A stretch of DNA of 64,000 nt from Schleiferiaceae bacterium (GCA_018402665.1 JAGYIN010000003.1:124001-188000), one strand, 5' to 3'; shown: positions 36,191-46,324, counted from the first letter of the stretch. Notes: a model not told the origin generated them from the letters alone. A program made the numbers and translations.

Positions 36191-37969
36191 TTACTCTGCG
36201 TACAAAGCTTCGATCTGCTCTTCGTACTTCGCAAGTATCGGCTTGCGCTTAACTTTAAATGTAGGGGTCAAACAACCATTATCAACAGTGAATTCCTCCG
36301 TATCGATGATGATCTTTTTAACCTGCTCCCACTTTCCAAACCCTGCATTCGCACGCTCTACATCTTTCCAGACGCGATCACGCACCTGCTGGTTTTGCGC
36401 CATCTCTTCAATAGTAGTAAATTTGATGTCGTGGCGTGAGCACCATTCTTTGACGCCGGGTTCATTTAAGATACAGATTGCGGATGGGAATTTGCGCCCT
36501 GATCCTATGACCATACTCTGTTCAATCAAATGCGATGCCTTTAGTTCGTTCTCAATCAACTGTGGTGCTACATATTTACCTCCAGAGGTCTTGAACATTT
36601 CTTTCTTACGGTCTGTGATACGAATGAAACCGTCTTCAATGACTCCAATATCACCAGTGTGGAACCAATCGCCGGTCATCACCTCTGCGGTCAGTTCAGG
36701 CTGTTTGTAATAGCCCATCATGATGTTGGGGCCTTTTGCAAGGATCTCGCCATCCTCTGCAATCTTAACTTCAACACCATCAATCACTTTACCGACTGCG
36801 CCAATGCGCAGCATACCGGGTTGCGCCGTAGTATTCACGGAAATCACTGGAGACGTTTCCGTCAGTCCGTAACCTTCGAGAATAGGCACGCCAATCCCAT
36901 TGAAGAATCGCGCCAATCGCGGTTGCAAGGCTGCCGATCCCGAAGCGACAGCTTTGATCTCTGTCATCCCCAGCGCAGCACGGATCTTGCTGAAGACGAG
37001 CTTGTCCGCAATGCCTAATTTCCAATGATAGAAACCTCCATTTGCATGTTCCGGTTCCCATTGTAATGCAAGGCTAACGGCCCATTCAAAGATTTTAGTT
37101 TTTAGACCACCTGCACTGGTGCCATTCGCAACAATGCCGTCAAAGAACTTCTCTAAGAGACGAGGAACAGCGGTGAAAATAGTGGGCTGGCAGTAATTTA
37201 AATCGGCTTTAATGGTTTCAATAGACTCAGCAAAATAGATGCTGGCGCCATTGTACATATATAAGTATTGAATGAAACGCTCGAAGCTGTGGCAGACGGG
37301 TAGGAAGCTCAATGTTTTTGCTTCACCTTTAACAAGGCCCGGAATACGCGGTGAAGCTGCAATGACGTTGCTAACCACATTTTTGTGGCTTAGCATAACG
37401 CCTTTCGGTAGACCAGTGGTTCCTGAGGTATAAATAATTGTGGCAAGATCTTCTGGTTTTACAGCATCACGGGCTTTTTCAACTTCTGCTTGACGGGTTT
37501 GATCCGCACCTAGTTCCAACACTTCTGACCAGTGTTTCTTGCCCTCATAGTGCTCAAAGGTGAAGATCTTCTTCATGTGCTCGCATTTACCGAGAACGGC
37601 GGATACTTTATCGTAAAGCTCATCGTTAGAAACAAAACAGTAAATACTCTCACTGTGATTGAAGATGTACTCGTAATCTGCCTCGGTCATCGTAGGATAG
37701 ATCGGTACATCTACGGCCCCAATTTGCAAAAGCGCGTGGTCCATAATGTTCCATTCGCAACGGTTGTTGTGCGAGATCAGCGCAACCTTATCGCCATGTT
37801 TTACACCAAGCTCTAGTAATGCACGGCTCGTTTGGTCTACGGCTTCAATGAATTCTTTTGTACTGTAAGATTTCCATTCACCGCCAACCTTTGAAGTCAT
37901 CATCAGCTTCATTGGGATGTGTTCCAACTGGTAATGGGGAATGTCGAATAATCTAGTGGGTTGTTTCAT
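36191..37969 (-). CDS. Long-chain acyl-CoA synthetase (AMP-forming)
   Basis: This 592-residue ANL-superfamily enzyme activates fatty acids to acyl-CoA through an acyl-AMP step. The P-loop-like motif is IIYTSGTTGLPKGVMLSHKN, the core motif VPILEGYGLTETSPVIS, and the hinge region GDWFHTGDIGVIEDGFIRITDRKKEMFKTSGG. Length and FAD-like motif fit the FadD/FACL (COG1022) group. It likely feeds beta-oxidation or lipid recycling. It is transcribed alone, and the ORF starts MKQPTRLFDIPHYQL, the family start. Confidence 0.95.
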   Translation of the reverse strand: MKQPTRLFDIPHYQLEHIPMKLMMTSKVGGEWKSYSTKEFIEAVDQTSRALLELGVKHGDKVALISHNNRCEWNIMDHALLQIGAVDVPIYPTMTEADYEYIFNHSESIYCFVSNDELYDKVSAVLGKCEHMKKIFTFEHYEGKKHWSEVLELGADQTRQAEVEKARDAVKPEDLATIIYTSGTTGLPKGVMLSHKNVVSNVIAASPRIPGLVKGEAKTLSFLPVCHSFERFIQYLYMYNGASIYFAESIETIKADLNYCQPTIFTAVPRLLEKFFDGIVANGTSAGGLKTKIFEWAVSLALQWEPEHANGGFYHWKLGIADKLVFSKIRAALGMTEIKAVASGSAALQPRLARFFNGIGVPILEGYGLTETSPVISVNTTAQPGMLRIGAVGKVIDGVEVKIAEDGEILAKGPNIMMGYYKQPELTAEVMTGDWFHTGDIGVIEDGFIRITDRKKEMFKTSGGKYVAPQLIENELKASHLIEQSMVIGSGRKFPSAICILNEPGVKEWCSRHDIKFTTIEEMAQNQQVRDRVWKDVERANAGFGKWEQVKKIIIDTEEFTVDNGCLTPTFKVKRKPILAKYEEQIEALYAE

Positions 37970-38027
37970 GGTTTTATTCTCTTGAAAAATGTGTGTTTTT
38001 GCGAAGGTTCAATATAGCAAAAATGTA

Positions 38028-39692
38028 CTATTGACCTTTAAAGGAATTGCGATCATACAGCACCTCACCGCCAACTATAGTTTTGACCACACGGGTGCTT
38101 TCACGCAGGTCAGGGGAGTAGTTCAAAAGATCTGTAGTTAAGACGGTGAAATTGGCTTGTTGACCTAAGGCAATGCTTCCGTAAGCCTCTTCGCCAAAAG
38201 CACTATAGGCGGCGCCAGAGGTCATTGCGTAAATGGCCATTCCTGGGCTAACGGTTTGATCGGGTAAAAATCCGCCCTCAGGCCAATGGTTCTTGTTCTG
38301 GCGGGTGGTTGCCGCGAAGAAAGTGGCTAAGGGGTCGATGTGTTCGATCGGAAAATCGGTCCCAAAGGCGACCCTTTCATTCGAAGCATTAAAAATTCTT
38401 CGGTAGCTGTATGCGTGTTGAATACGGTGTGGCCCCAGGCGATCTTCGGCCCAATACATGTCGCTTGTCGCGTGCGTCGGCTGTACGGAAGCTATGATGT
38501 TCGGATGCGCATAATAAACACTGTCTTCTGGGGTCATGATTTGCGCATGTTCCACCCTGAATCTTAGGTCTGCAATGGTGTCCAATTGGCTGAAACTCTC
38601 TAATAAAACGTGGTGTGCGCTATCTCCAATAGCATGAACACAAAGCTGCCATCCGTTTTCAACGCATCGCTCGCGCAATCCATCGAGTTGTCTCGGACTC
38701 AGAAGTGGTAGACCGTAATGATCCGGTAAGTCATGGTAAGGGTCACGCAGTAAAGCGCCTCTTGAACCTAAGGCACCATCGAGATAGGCTTTGACACTTT
38801 TTACTCTAAGAAGCGGTTTTTCGATAGGACCGTTTGACTCGAAATATGCCAAGTCTTCTTCATTGTTGCTGATCATTGCATTTACAAAAAGATGGAATTG
38901 CCCCTCTTCTTGCAATGAGTCTAATAAAAGGATTTGGCTCGCTGTAAGTCCTGCATCAGTCATCGCCGTGAGTCCATATTTCACTAAACTGTCTTGTGCT
39001 TGAAGCAATGCTGCACGCCAATACCTGTTGGTTAGTTTTGGTAAAGTGACTAAAGATGCTGCATGATCCACAAGCACGCCGTCAAGAATTTGTCCGCCTT
39101 CAATGGCTGTACTGGACGAAATGGAAAAAGTGTCGAGCACGGTCTGATTGACCCAAGCTGCATGTCCGTCAATACGAGTGAGGCAGATGAGTTTATTTGA
39201 AAATTCAGCGAGGTCTTTGGCCATTGGGAATTCTTGCGGTGTCCAATCGTTTTGGTCCCAGCCGCGACCGATGATCCAACGTTCGTTGGGATGTCGCTCA
39301 ACGTATGCTTTGATGCGCTCAATACACTCCTGTTTCGATGAGGCACCGATCAGGTTTACGGTACTTAAGGTTCGTGCATACCCAAATAGGTGTCCGTGTG
39401 CATCAATGAATCCGGGGTAGAGGTGTTGCCCTTCTAAGGACAGGGTCTCTTTCGCTTTCGGAAGTGTCTTGCCTCGACTGTGGTCCAGTATCGAAGTGAT
39501 TTTACCGTCCTTGATTCCGATGGAATATTGTGGCTGTTCAGCGTCACTTTTTGGTGTATTGTAAGGGGTGTGCAATTCGAAGTTCGTTAACAACAGATCA
39601 AATTCCTCGGCTGGGGTACAATTGCTCAGTGAGAAGATGAAGAGAAGGTTATAAACAACAAATCGGACAAAAGTGTGGGAAAGATTGCGCAT
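38028..39692 (-). CDS. YtcJ-like amidohydrolase lipoprotein
   Basis: Start chosen at 39692 (MRNLSHTFVRF); the ORF track uses a TTG at 39701. The 554-residue product has a lipoprotein-like signal (LLFIFSLSNC) and an amidohydrolase domain of the YtcJ group (metal-dependent exoenzymes of unknown substrate). Metal and catalytic motifs are LYPGFIDAHGHLFGY, VKAYLDGALGSRGALL, VHAIGDSAHH, RVEHAQIM and VAFGTDFPIEH. It is probably periplasmic and acts on amide or ester-like small molecules. It is divergent from purL with 56 bases between starts. Confidence 0.9.
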   Translation of the reverse strand: MRNLSHTFVRFVVYNLLFIFSLSNCTPAEEFDLLLTNFELHTPYNTPKSDAEQPQYSIGIKDGKITSILDHSRGKTLPKAKETLSLEGQHLYPGFIDAHGHLFGYARTLSTVNLIGASSKQECIERIKAYVERHPNERWIIGRGWDQNDWTPQEFPMAKDLAEFSNKLICLTRIDGHAAWVNQTVLDTFSISSSTAIEGGQILDGVLVDHAASLVTLPKLTNRYWRAALLQAQDSLVKYGLTAMTDAGLTASQILLLDSLQEEGQFHLFVNAMISNNEEDLAYFESNGPIEKPLLRVKSVKAYLDGALGSRGALLRDPYHDLPDHYGLPLLSPRQLDGLRERCVENGWQLCVHAIGDSAHHVLLESFSQLDTIADLRFRVEHAQIMTPEDSVYYAHPNIIASVQPTHATSDMYWAEDRLGPHRIQHAYSYRRIFNASNERVAFGTDFPIEHIDPLATFFAATTRQNKNHWPEGGFLPDQTVSPGMAIYAMTSGAAYSAFGEEAYGSIALGQQANFTVLTTDLLNYSPDLRESTRVVKTIVGGEVLYDRNSFKGQ

Positions 39693-39722
39693 AGAATACA
39701 AATGAGTTGGTACAAGAATACC

Positions 39723-39730
39723 TAAATTTG
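39723..39730 (+). promoter_or_regulatory. Candidate -7 box (TAAATTTG) for purL
   Basis: Exact TAnnTTTG match 18 bases before the purL ATG at 39749. A TTG lies 13 bases upstream of the box, closer than the usual spacing. Confidence 0.5.
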
Positions 39731-39748
39731 CTCAAATTCTTTTCAATA

Positions 39749-41977
39749 ATGAACAGCACTGCCGTAGCCACTTTAGAACAGGCTCAAGAAATGGGCCTCC
39801 GCCCCGAAGAGTTTGATAAAATCAAAGAGATTTTAGGACGCAACCCCAACTACCTGGAACTTTCTGTTTATGGTGTCATGTGGAGTGAGCACTGTTCTTA
39901 TAAAAACTCCATCGTTTGGTTGAAAAAACTTCCAAAAAAAGGCCCTCACATGCTTGTAGAAGCAGGAGAGGAAAATGCCGGTTTGGTGGACATAGGTGAT
40001 GGATTAGCGTGTTGTTTTAAAATCGAATCACACAATCATCCTTCTGCAGTAGAGCCGTATCAAGGTGCTGCAACTGGAGTAGGCGGAATTAACCGCGATA
40101 TCTTTACCATGGGTGCGCGCCCTATAGCGCAACTGAATTCATTGCGTTTTGGGAAGCCTACAGAGGACCGTACGAAATGGTTAGTGAAAGGGGTGAGTAA
40201 AGGTATCGGAGATTATGGAAATGCCTTTGGTATTCCCATTGTCGGCGGCGAAGTCTACTTTGACGAATGTTACCATCAAAATCCATTAGTGAATGCCTTC
40301 TCCGCAGGTATTGTTGAGGTAGGCAAGCAAATTTCCGCGACTTCTTCGGGTGTCGGTAACCCTGTGTTTATTGTGGGTTCTGCTACTGGAAAAGACGGTA
40401 TTCACGGTGCTTCTTTTGCTTCAAAGGATCTCGATGAAGATTCGGCTGAAGACATCCCTTCTGTACAGGTTGGTGATCCTTTCCAAGAAAAATTGCTCTT
40501 AGAAGCAACCATGGAATTGGCAACTACAGATGCTGTAGTGGGCATGCAAGATATGGGAGCCGCAGGGATTACCTGTTCTTCCTGTGAAATGTCAGCGGCT
40601 GGAGAGCACGGTATGGATATTTGGTTAGATAAAGTACCGCTTCGTCAAAATATGGAGCCTTGGGAAATCTTATTGTCTGAATCGCAGGAGCGTATGCTGA
40701 TTGTGGTGGAAAAAGGAAAAGAGCAGAAAGTGCTTGATATTTTTGACAAATGGGATTTAGAGTGTGAAGAGATAGGTGTAGTTACTGAAGGAGGAACGGT
40801 GAATTACTATTGGGATGGCGAGCTCATGGGTACTGTCCCGGCAGAAAGTGCTGTTTTAGGTGGTGGTGCACCGGTTTACCACAGAGAATGGTCGGAGCCT
40901 CCGTACTACCAAGAATTTAAAAAGTTTGACATCAACACAGTTGAGGAGCCTGTAGATTTGAAATCGATTGCGACGAAAATGGTGGCGCTTCCAAACATTG
41001 CTTCAAAACGCTTTATTTACGAGCAGTACGATAGTATGGTTGGTACCCGAAACATGGGGACTAATGATCCTTCAGATGCGGGTGTCGTAAACATAAAAGG
41101 CACGGACAAGGCGCTTGCAATGAGCGTGGATTGTAACAGTAGGTTTGTAAATGCAGATCCTGAAGTTGGATGTGCTATGGCCGTTTCTGAAGCAGCGAGA
41201 AACATTACTTGCTCAGGCGGTATTCCATCTGCAGTGACGAATTGTTTGAACTTTGGGAACCCCTATAACCCTGAGGTGTACTGGCAGTTCGTAGGTTCAA
41301 TCAAAGGAATGAGCGCGGCTTGTGAAAAATTTGAAACGCCAGTAACTGGAGGGAACGTTAGTTTTTACAACCAGACGCAGATCGGAGATAAAATTGAGCC
41401 GGTATTCCCTACACCTACCATAGGGATGATCGGTGTGGTCGAGGATAAAAAGTTCATTACCACGCTAAGCTACAAGGCTAAGGGTGATTTGATTTTTATG
41501 ATTGGTGCGAACCGCGATGATATTTCTTCATCACAGTATTTGGTTAACATCCACGGCATATTGAACAGTTCTACTCCGCACTTTGACCTAGAAGAAGAGT
41601 ACGCGAATCAGAAGCAAGTACAGATGTTGATTCGTGAAGGAGTTCTGAATAGTGCTCACGATTTAAGTGAAGGCGGACTTTGGGTAGGCTTACTAGAGAA
41701 AGGCTTCGCTTCTGGGCTAGGATTTGATATTACATTGCCTGCGGAGTATAGAAAAGATGCAGTGCTCTTTGGCGAGGCTGCCTCGAGAATTCTAGTAACG
41801 GTAAGTGAAGAAAATAAAGATCAGTTTATCGACTTAATGATGCTCAATGGCTGTGACTTTGATCTTCTGGGTCATGTTACTAAAGGAAGCATACGCGTTG
41901 ATGACGAAGATTGGGGTAACGTAAGTGACTTCCAAAATATTTACGATAATGCACTTGGAACTATATTGAGTGCATAA
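39749..41977 (+). CDS. purL: FGAM synthase, PurL short form
   Basis: PurL makes FGAM from FGAR, glutamine and ATP in purine synthesis. The start at 39749 (MNSTAVATLEQAQEMGL) is chosen over the listed 39707. The 742-residue length matches the short PurL that works with separate PurQ and PurS, not the roughly 1200-residue fused enzyme; neither purQ nor purS lies in this window. Motifs are VMWSEHCSYKNS, FKIESHNHPSAVEPYQGAATGVGGINRD, MQDMGAAGITCSS, GTNDPSDAGVV and SEGGLWVGLLE. A strong terminator follows. Confidence 0.97.
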   Translation: MNSTAVATLEQAQEMGLRPEEFDKIKEILGRNPNYLELSVYGVMWSEHCSYKNSIVWLKKLPKKGPHMLVEAGEENAGLVDIGDGLACCFKIESHNHPSAVEPYQGAATGVGGINRDIFTMGARPIAQLNSLRFGKPTEDRTKWLVKGVSKGIGDYGNAFGIPIVGGEVYFDECYHQNPLVNAFSAGIVEVGKQISATSSGVGNPVFIVGSATGKDGIHGASFASKDLDEDSAEDIPSVQVGDPFQEKLLLEATMELATTDAVVGMQDMGAAGITCSSCEMSAAGEHGMDIWLDKVPLRQNMEPWEILLSESQERMLIVVEKGKEQKVLDIFDKWDLECEEIGVVTEGGTVNYYWDGELMGTVPAESAVLGGGAPVYHREWSEPPYYQEFKKFDINTVEEPVDLKSIATKMVALPNIASKRFIYEQYDSMVGTRNMGTNDPSDAGVVNIKGTDKALAMSVDCNSRFVNADPEVGCAMAVSEAARNITCSGGIPSAVTNCLNFGNPYNPEVYWQFVGSIKGMSAACEKFETPVTGGNVSFYNQTQIGDKIEPVFPTPTIGMIGVVEDKKFITTLSYKAKGDLIFMIGANRDDISSSQYLVNIHGILNSSTPHFDLEEEYANQKQVQMLIREGVLNSAHDLSEGGLWVGLLEKGFASGLGFDITLPAEYRKDAVLFGEAASRILVTVSEENKDQFIDLMMLNGCDFDLLGHVTKGSIRVDDEDWGNVSDFQNIYDNALGTILSA

Positions 41978-42003
41978 ATCGAATTTTTTGATTAAAATTT
42001 TGG

Positions 42004-42037
42004 ACGGCCTTTACGAGAGTAGAGGCCGTTTTCTTTG
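42004..42037 (+). terminator. Intrinsic terminator after purL
   Basis: An 11-bp stem ACGGCCTTTAC / GTAGAGGCCGT (one T-G wobble) with a GAGA tetraloop, followed by TTTCTTT. Confidence 0.85.
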
Positions 42038-42040
42038 AAA

Positions 42041-42925
42041 TTAAATTTCAATAACGAAGCCAGAGTGAACCAGAGGTTGGATTCTGTTTTTAATAAGCAC
42101 TCTTGAGTGTTGAGTTAATTCGATTGAAAACCATAGATTTTCATATAATCGTACTCTCATTCTTTCAGATAGATGTAGACTGTGAAACTTGGTATTTGCC
42201 TGAAGGCTTAAAGAAGCTCCGAAATAGGTGTCAAAACTAATATCATTAGATGCATCTGTGGAGTAAACAGCAGATACACATTGCATATCCATACTCTGCG
42301 CAACATTGAATAAATAACCTAAGTCAGTATATCCTCTTAAATCAATGCCGAAATCGTCTTTAAAGTAATAGCTGATACCTCCCATTGTGTAATGACTACC
42401 AAAAGCAAATGTGGTAAGCGTGTTACGATTTTTTGAACGTTGATATTTTGCTATGCCATTGTTTCTACCGGTCGCCGGAATTCCATATTTCAGTCCAAAT
42501 TGTAATGAATGAATGTTTTGGTCTTTCCACCGATCAGGAAAAACATGCATATAACTTGCGGTTAAACTAAGATTTTCGATTACATAGCGCTCGTATTGAA
42601 GTGATGGAGCAATGTCAAAAAATAGGTTATGGGAGAATTGAGTAAATAATCCTAGTCCCAGATGAATATGCGATTGTCTATCAATAGAAATCCTTTTTGT
42701 CATTCCTAGCCATTGATTCTGAGATTTGGAACTGTCAATGAGTGATGAGAATTGATAAACTTTTAATGCACTATTCGAACGAAAGTCCAAAGAAGTACCA
42801 AAACTGGCAAATGGGTAACCTCCACTAAGTTCTAGATTCAATTTTGGACTCTCTTGCTTTCTGAAATTCTGAGCAAAAGAAATATAAGGGCATACTAAAA
42901 GCGCTATAATGATTATTTTTTTCAC
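42041..42925 (-). CDS. AT-rich hypothetical outer-membrane protein
   Basis: This 294-residue protein has a signal peptide (MKKIIIIALLVCPYISFAQ) and a mature part of regular amphipathic strands ending in an outer-membrane-like hydrophobic residue (HSGFVIEI). It resembles a beta-barrel of unknown family. The base composition is unlike its neighbours: one 60-base row inside it (42121-42180) counts 19 G+C and another (42241-42300) counts 24, against 30 in the row at 43081-43140. This suggests recent acquisition or weak selection. It stands alone between the purL terminator and the HDAC gene. Confidence 0.72.
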   Translation of the reverse strand: MKKIIIIALLVCPYISFAQNFRKQESPKLNLELSGGYPFASFGTSLDFRSNSALKVYQFSSLIDSSKSQNQWLGMTKRISIDRQSHIHLGLGLFTQFSHNLFFDIAPSLQYERYVIENLSLTASYMHVFPDRWKDQNIHSLQFGLKYGIPATGRNNGIAKYQRSKNRNTLTTFAFGSHYTMGGISYYFKDDFGIDLRGYTDLGYLFNVAQSMDMQCVSAVYSTDASNDISFDTYFGASLSLQANTKFHSLHLSERMRVRLYENLWFSIELTQHSRVLIKNRIQPLVHSGFVIEI

Positions 42926-42980
42926 GAAAAGCTTATAGTTTTAGGTGAAATTAAATAAATAGTTCAAACACAAGAGAGTA

Positions 42981-43883
42981 TTATTGGTAATAATTCATGC
43001 AAACACGAAAGGTATTCGCATGTGCTTCAATAATGGTTTTGATATCGGGGCTGTAGCCTCCGCCCATGTTGATGACTAGAGGGATAGCACGATCGTAACA
43101 ACGCGAGATTACAGCAATATCGCGGTCTTTACAACCGTGGAGTGTAAGTCCCATGCGCCCGAGTTTATCACTTTCAAGTACATCTACGCCACTTTGAAAG
43201 AATACCAACTCTGGTTGGACCTTTTCGAAGAGTTCATCCAGCGTTTCGTTCAATAGCCGGAGGTAGGTCTTGTCCTCAATGTAATCGGGTAGGGGTAGGT
43301 CTAAATCACTGGATTCTTTAAGGTACGGGTAGTTTTTTTCACCGTGCATCGAGAATGTGAAAATTCGTGAGTCATCAGCGGCCATGGCAGCTGTGCCATT
43401 GCCTTGATGTACGTCGAGGTCAACGACCAAAATGCGAGTGATGCCGCTGTGATCCAATGCGTGGTGCGCTGCGAGCATGATGTCATTGAGCATGCAAAAA
43501 CCTTCTCCACGATCGTAAAAAGCATGGTGCGTACCGCCCGCTATATTTAAGGAACAACCGTATTCAATAGCAAATAAGGTATTATCGATGGTGCCTTGTC
43601 CTATGGTTCGTTCGCGTTCAATAAGTTGGGCGCTCCAAGGAAAACCAATTTTACGCTGGGCCTTTCCATCAATACTTCCATCCAGTAAACTTTGAAAGTA
43701 GTCCGGACAGTGCGTGCGCAGGATTTGTGTTTCTGAGGCAAGATCTGGGGCAAAGAAGTTTTCCTTTGTCAAGGTGCCTTCGTACAACAATTGCTGAGGC
43801 AAAAGGCTGTATTTGGACATAGGAAACCTGTGGTTGTCCGGTAATTGATGATGGTAAATGGGCGCCCAGGCGACTTTTATCAT
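42981..43883 (-). CDS. Histone-deacetylase family protein (AcuC/AphA-like)
   Basis: This 300-residue enzyme belongs to the zinc-dependent arginase/deacetylase superfamily, whose bacterial members deacetylate acetyl-lysine (e.g. on acetyl-CoA synthetase), polyamines or other acetyl-amines. Motifs are LNIAGGTHHAFYDRGEGFCMLND with the His-His pair, ILVVDLDVHQGNGTA with metal ligands Asp and His, and FFQSGVDVLESDKLG. VINMGGGYSP replaces the Tyr motif region. It follows pheT on the same strand with one base between stop and start, so it is likely in that operon. Confidence 0.93.
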   Translation of the reverse strand: MIKVAWAPIYHHQLPDNHRFPMSKYSLLPQQLLYEGTLTKENFFAPDLASETQILRTHCPDYFQSLLDGSIDGKAQRKIGFPWSAQLIERERTIGQGTIDNTLFAIEYGCSLNIAGGTHHAFYDRGEGFCMLNDIMLAAHHALDHSGITRILVVDLDVHQGNGTAAMAADDSRIFTFSMHGEKNYPYLKESSDLDLPLPDYIEDKTYLRLLNETLDELFEKVQPELVFFQSGVDVLESDKLGRMGLTLHGCKDRDIAVISRCYDRAIPLVINMGGGYSPDIKTIIEAHANTFRVCMNYYQ

Positions 43884-43884
43884 G

Positions 43885-46302
43885 TTAGTGCCGCAACACA
43901 GCGCCGGTACGTTTGTTCAGTTGGTCTAAAATGCGTTGAACCGTTTTATCTACCGCTTTATCGTTGAGTGTTTTGTTCGCATCCTGGAAGATCATGCCTA
44001 CCGCATAACTTTTCTTATCTGCGGGGAGTTTATCGCCTTCATACACATCAAAAAGAAATGCATTAGTCAATAGACCTTTGCCGACTTGCATAATGCAATC
44101 TTCTATATTTTGATACTGCTCAGAACGGTCAACCAATAAGGCTAAATCACGTCGAACAGATGGAAATTTAGGTAAGCTTTTGAAGAGCGAGGCGCCACGT
44201 TGCAGTGTAAGTTGCTTGCACTGTTCCCAGTTGATGCTTGCATGCACAACGGCATCTTTAATGTCAAAATGTTTTAGAACGGCCGGATGGACGGTACCTA
44301 AATAGCCGACTGTGCTTTTTCCTGATTTTAAAGCTACATATTCGCCATACAGTGAATGCTGTTGAGCGGTAAAGGTTGCCGGCAGTCCCAATCGGTCAAA
44401 CAGCCCTTCAAGCAGTCCTTTCATCCAGAAGTAATCATTCTTTTGACGGGTAGAATTCCAATAGTTTTCACCCTGAGCACCGGCAGCGAAAAGGTCTAGT
44501 TGCGTATTCTCGTAATAGCCGTTTGCTCCTTTTCCGTAGGTTTTTCCGCGTTCGAAGAATCGTAAGTTCGGCTGCTGTCGCTTTTGGTTAAAACTTATGG
44601 CTTGCAGACCTCCAAAAAGTAAATTATTACGCATCACGTTCAGATCAAGGCTCAATGGATTGAGCATTTCAATGAGGGATGAGGAAACTTCAGGCAGGAG
44701 TGTGGTATAGTCCGTTCCTTTCGCAAGGCTGTTGTTCATGATTTCATAGAAGCCATTTCCGGTCAATTGATCCAGAACGCTACGCTCGATTTTTTCCGGA
44801 CGAGGATCGTGGGCTGCAACGCTTATGCGCATTTGATTTGGTACGGGAACTTCATTGAAGCCATAGATTCGCAGTAACTCTTCCGCCACATCTACATCGC
44901 GAGTGACGTCCACTCTATAGCTTGGTACTGAAACCGACCATAAATCACCTTCGACGCTCTTGATTTCAAAATCGAGGAGCTCAAGGATTTGAGTCATTTT
45001 CGCCGCGTCCAATTCGACGCCGATAAGTTTCAAAACTTTTGTTCGGCTGAAGGCAATTTCAATACGCGGGAATTCTTGCTGACCCTTTTGATCTCGAGCA
45101 CTGGCTGTTCCTCCTGTTAATTCGCAAAGCAATGCAACGGCATAGGCGTGTGCATCAATGGTTGCATTGGGATCAACGCCTCTTTCATAGCGGTAACTGG
45201 CATCTGAATTTATCGCATGACGTTTGGCTGTTTTTCGAACGCGAACGCTGTCGAAATAGGCACCTTCGAGGTAAATATTCTTTGTGGTTTCCGTTACGCC
45301 GCTATTTGCTCCACCCAGGACTCCTGCGATGCATAAGGGTTTCGAGGCGTCGGCAATAATGCAATCTTGCGGGTCCAATTCACGTTCCACTTCGTCTAGC
45401 GTAATGAGTTGTTCTCCCGCTTTCGCTTGACGAACGATCACGGTATCACCGTCTATAGTATCCGCATCAAATGCGTGTAAAGGGTGTCCGAAGGTGTGCA
45501 GTACAAAATTGGTACAATCAACCGCATTGTTTTTTGGTGTAAGACCAATTGCTATGAGGTGCTCCTTCAACCAATCCGGGCTCTCTTTAATAGTGACGTT
45601 CGAAATATAGGTTCCGTTATACGCTGGGCAACCGCTTTCATCTTCAATACGTAAGGCGATCGGGTTAACGACTGTTTCTGAGGCGGTTAGCTGAGGCAGC
45701 TCCAGGTCTGGAGCATGCATTCCTTTTGTAACCATCGCTGCACGTAAATCGCGGGCGACACCGATGTGTCCCATGGCATCTGTCCGGTTTGGGGTTAAGC
45801 CAATTTCGAAAACGAAATCACTTTCAACATCAAAAATGGTACTGCAGGGGGTTCCGGGTTTTAGCGCCGCATCGAGCACCAAAATGCCGTCATGGCCGCT
45901 GCCTAATCCCAATTCATCTTCCGCACAAATCATCCCTAGACTCTCTTCGCCGCGGATTTTCCCTTTTTTAACATTCAATTCTTCACCGCCAGGATATAAT
46001 GTGGTGCCAACAGTTGCAACAGGAACTTTTTGCCCGGCAGCAACGTTCGGCGCGCCACAAACAATTTGAACGGCTTCCTCCGCTCCAATATCAACGGTTG
46101 TAATACGCAGTCGATCTGCATTGGGATGTTGCTCGCAGGTAAGCACTTCTCCGACCACAACCCCACGTAGTCCACCAGGAATGGTTTCCACTTCTTCCAA
46201 GCCTTCAACTTCTAGGCCGGTATCAGTCAATAATTCACAGACGAGCTCCGGGTTGAGATCTATGGGTAAATAACGCTTAAGCCAGCGGTACGAAATCTTC
46301 AT
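43885..46302 (-). CDS. pheT: Phenylalanyl-tRNA synthetase beta subunit
   Basis: PheT pairs with PheS (not in this window) in the alpha2-beta2 enzyme. The 805-residue protein has the usual domains: the N-terminal B1 region and a tRNA-binding OB fold (VVVGEVLTCEQHPNADRLRI), B3/B4 (GHPLHAFDADTIDGDTVIVRQA), B5, the catalytic-like core (NSLAKGTDYTT, NPLSLDLNVMRNNLLFGGLQ) and the C-terminal FDX-ACB domain (FPSVRRDLALLVD, VGMIFQDANKTLNDKAVD). It has a well-formed promoter and is followed by the HDAC gene. Confidence 0.97.
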   Translation of the reverse strand: MKISYRWLKRYLPIDLNPELVCELLTDTGLEVEGLEEVETIPGGLRGVVVGEVLTCEQHPNADRLRITTVDIGAEEAVQIVCGAPNVAAGQKVPVATVGTTLYPGGEELNVKKGKIRGEESLGMICAEDELGLGSGHDGILVLDAALKPGTPCSTIFDVESDFVFEIGLTPNRTDAMGHIGVARDLRAAMVTKGMHAPDLELPQLTASETVVNPIALRIEDESGCPAYNGTYISNVTIKESPDWLKEHLIAIGLTPKNNAVDCTNFVLHTFGHPLHAFDADTIDGDTVIVRQAKAGEQLITLDEVERELDPQDCIIADASKPLCIAGVLGGANSGVTETTKNIYLEGAYFDSVRVRKTAKRHAINSDASYRYERGVDPNATIDAHAYAVALLCELTGGTASARDQKGQQEFPRIEIAFSRTKVLKLIGVELDAAKMTQILELLDFEIKSVEGDLWSVSVPSYRVDVTRDVDVAEELLRIYGFNEVPVPNQMRISVAAHDPRPEKIERSVLDQLTGNGFYEIMNNSLAKGTDYTTLLPEVSSSLIEMLNPLSLDLNVMRNNLLFGGLQAISFNQKRQQPNLRFFERGKTYGKGANGYYENTQLDLFAAGAQGENYWNSTRQKNDYFWMKGLLEGLFDRLGLPATFTAQQHSLYGEYVALKSGKSTVGYLGTVHPAVLKHFDIKDAVVHASINWEQCKQLTLQRGASLFKSLPKFPSVRRDLALLVDRSEQYQNIEDCIMQVGKGLLTNAFLFDVYEGDKLPADKKSYAVGMIFQDANKTLNDKAVDKTVQRILDQLNKRTGAVLRH

Positions 46303-46324
46303 TGAGTCAAAATTGATTGAACGT

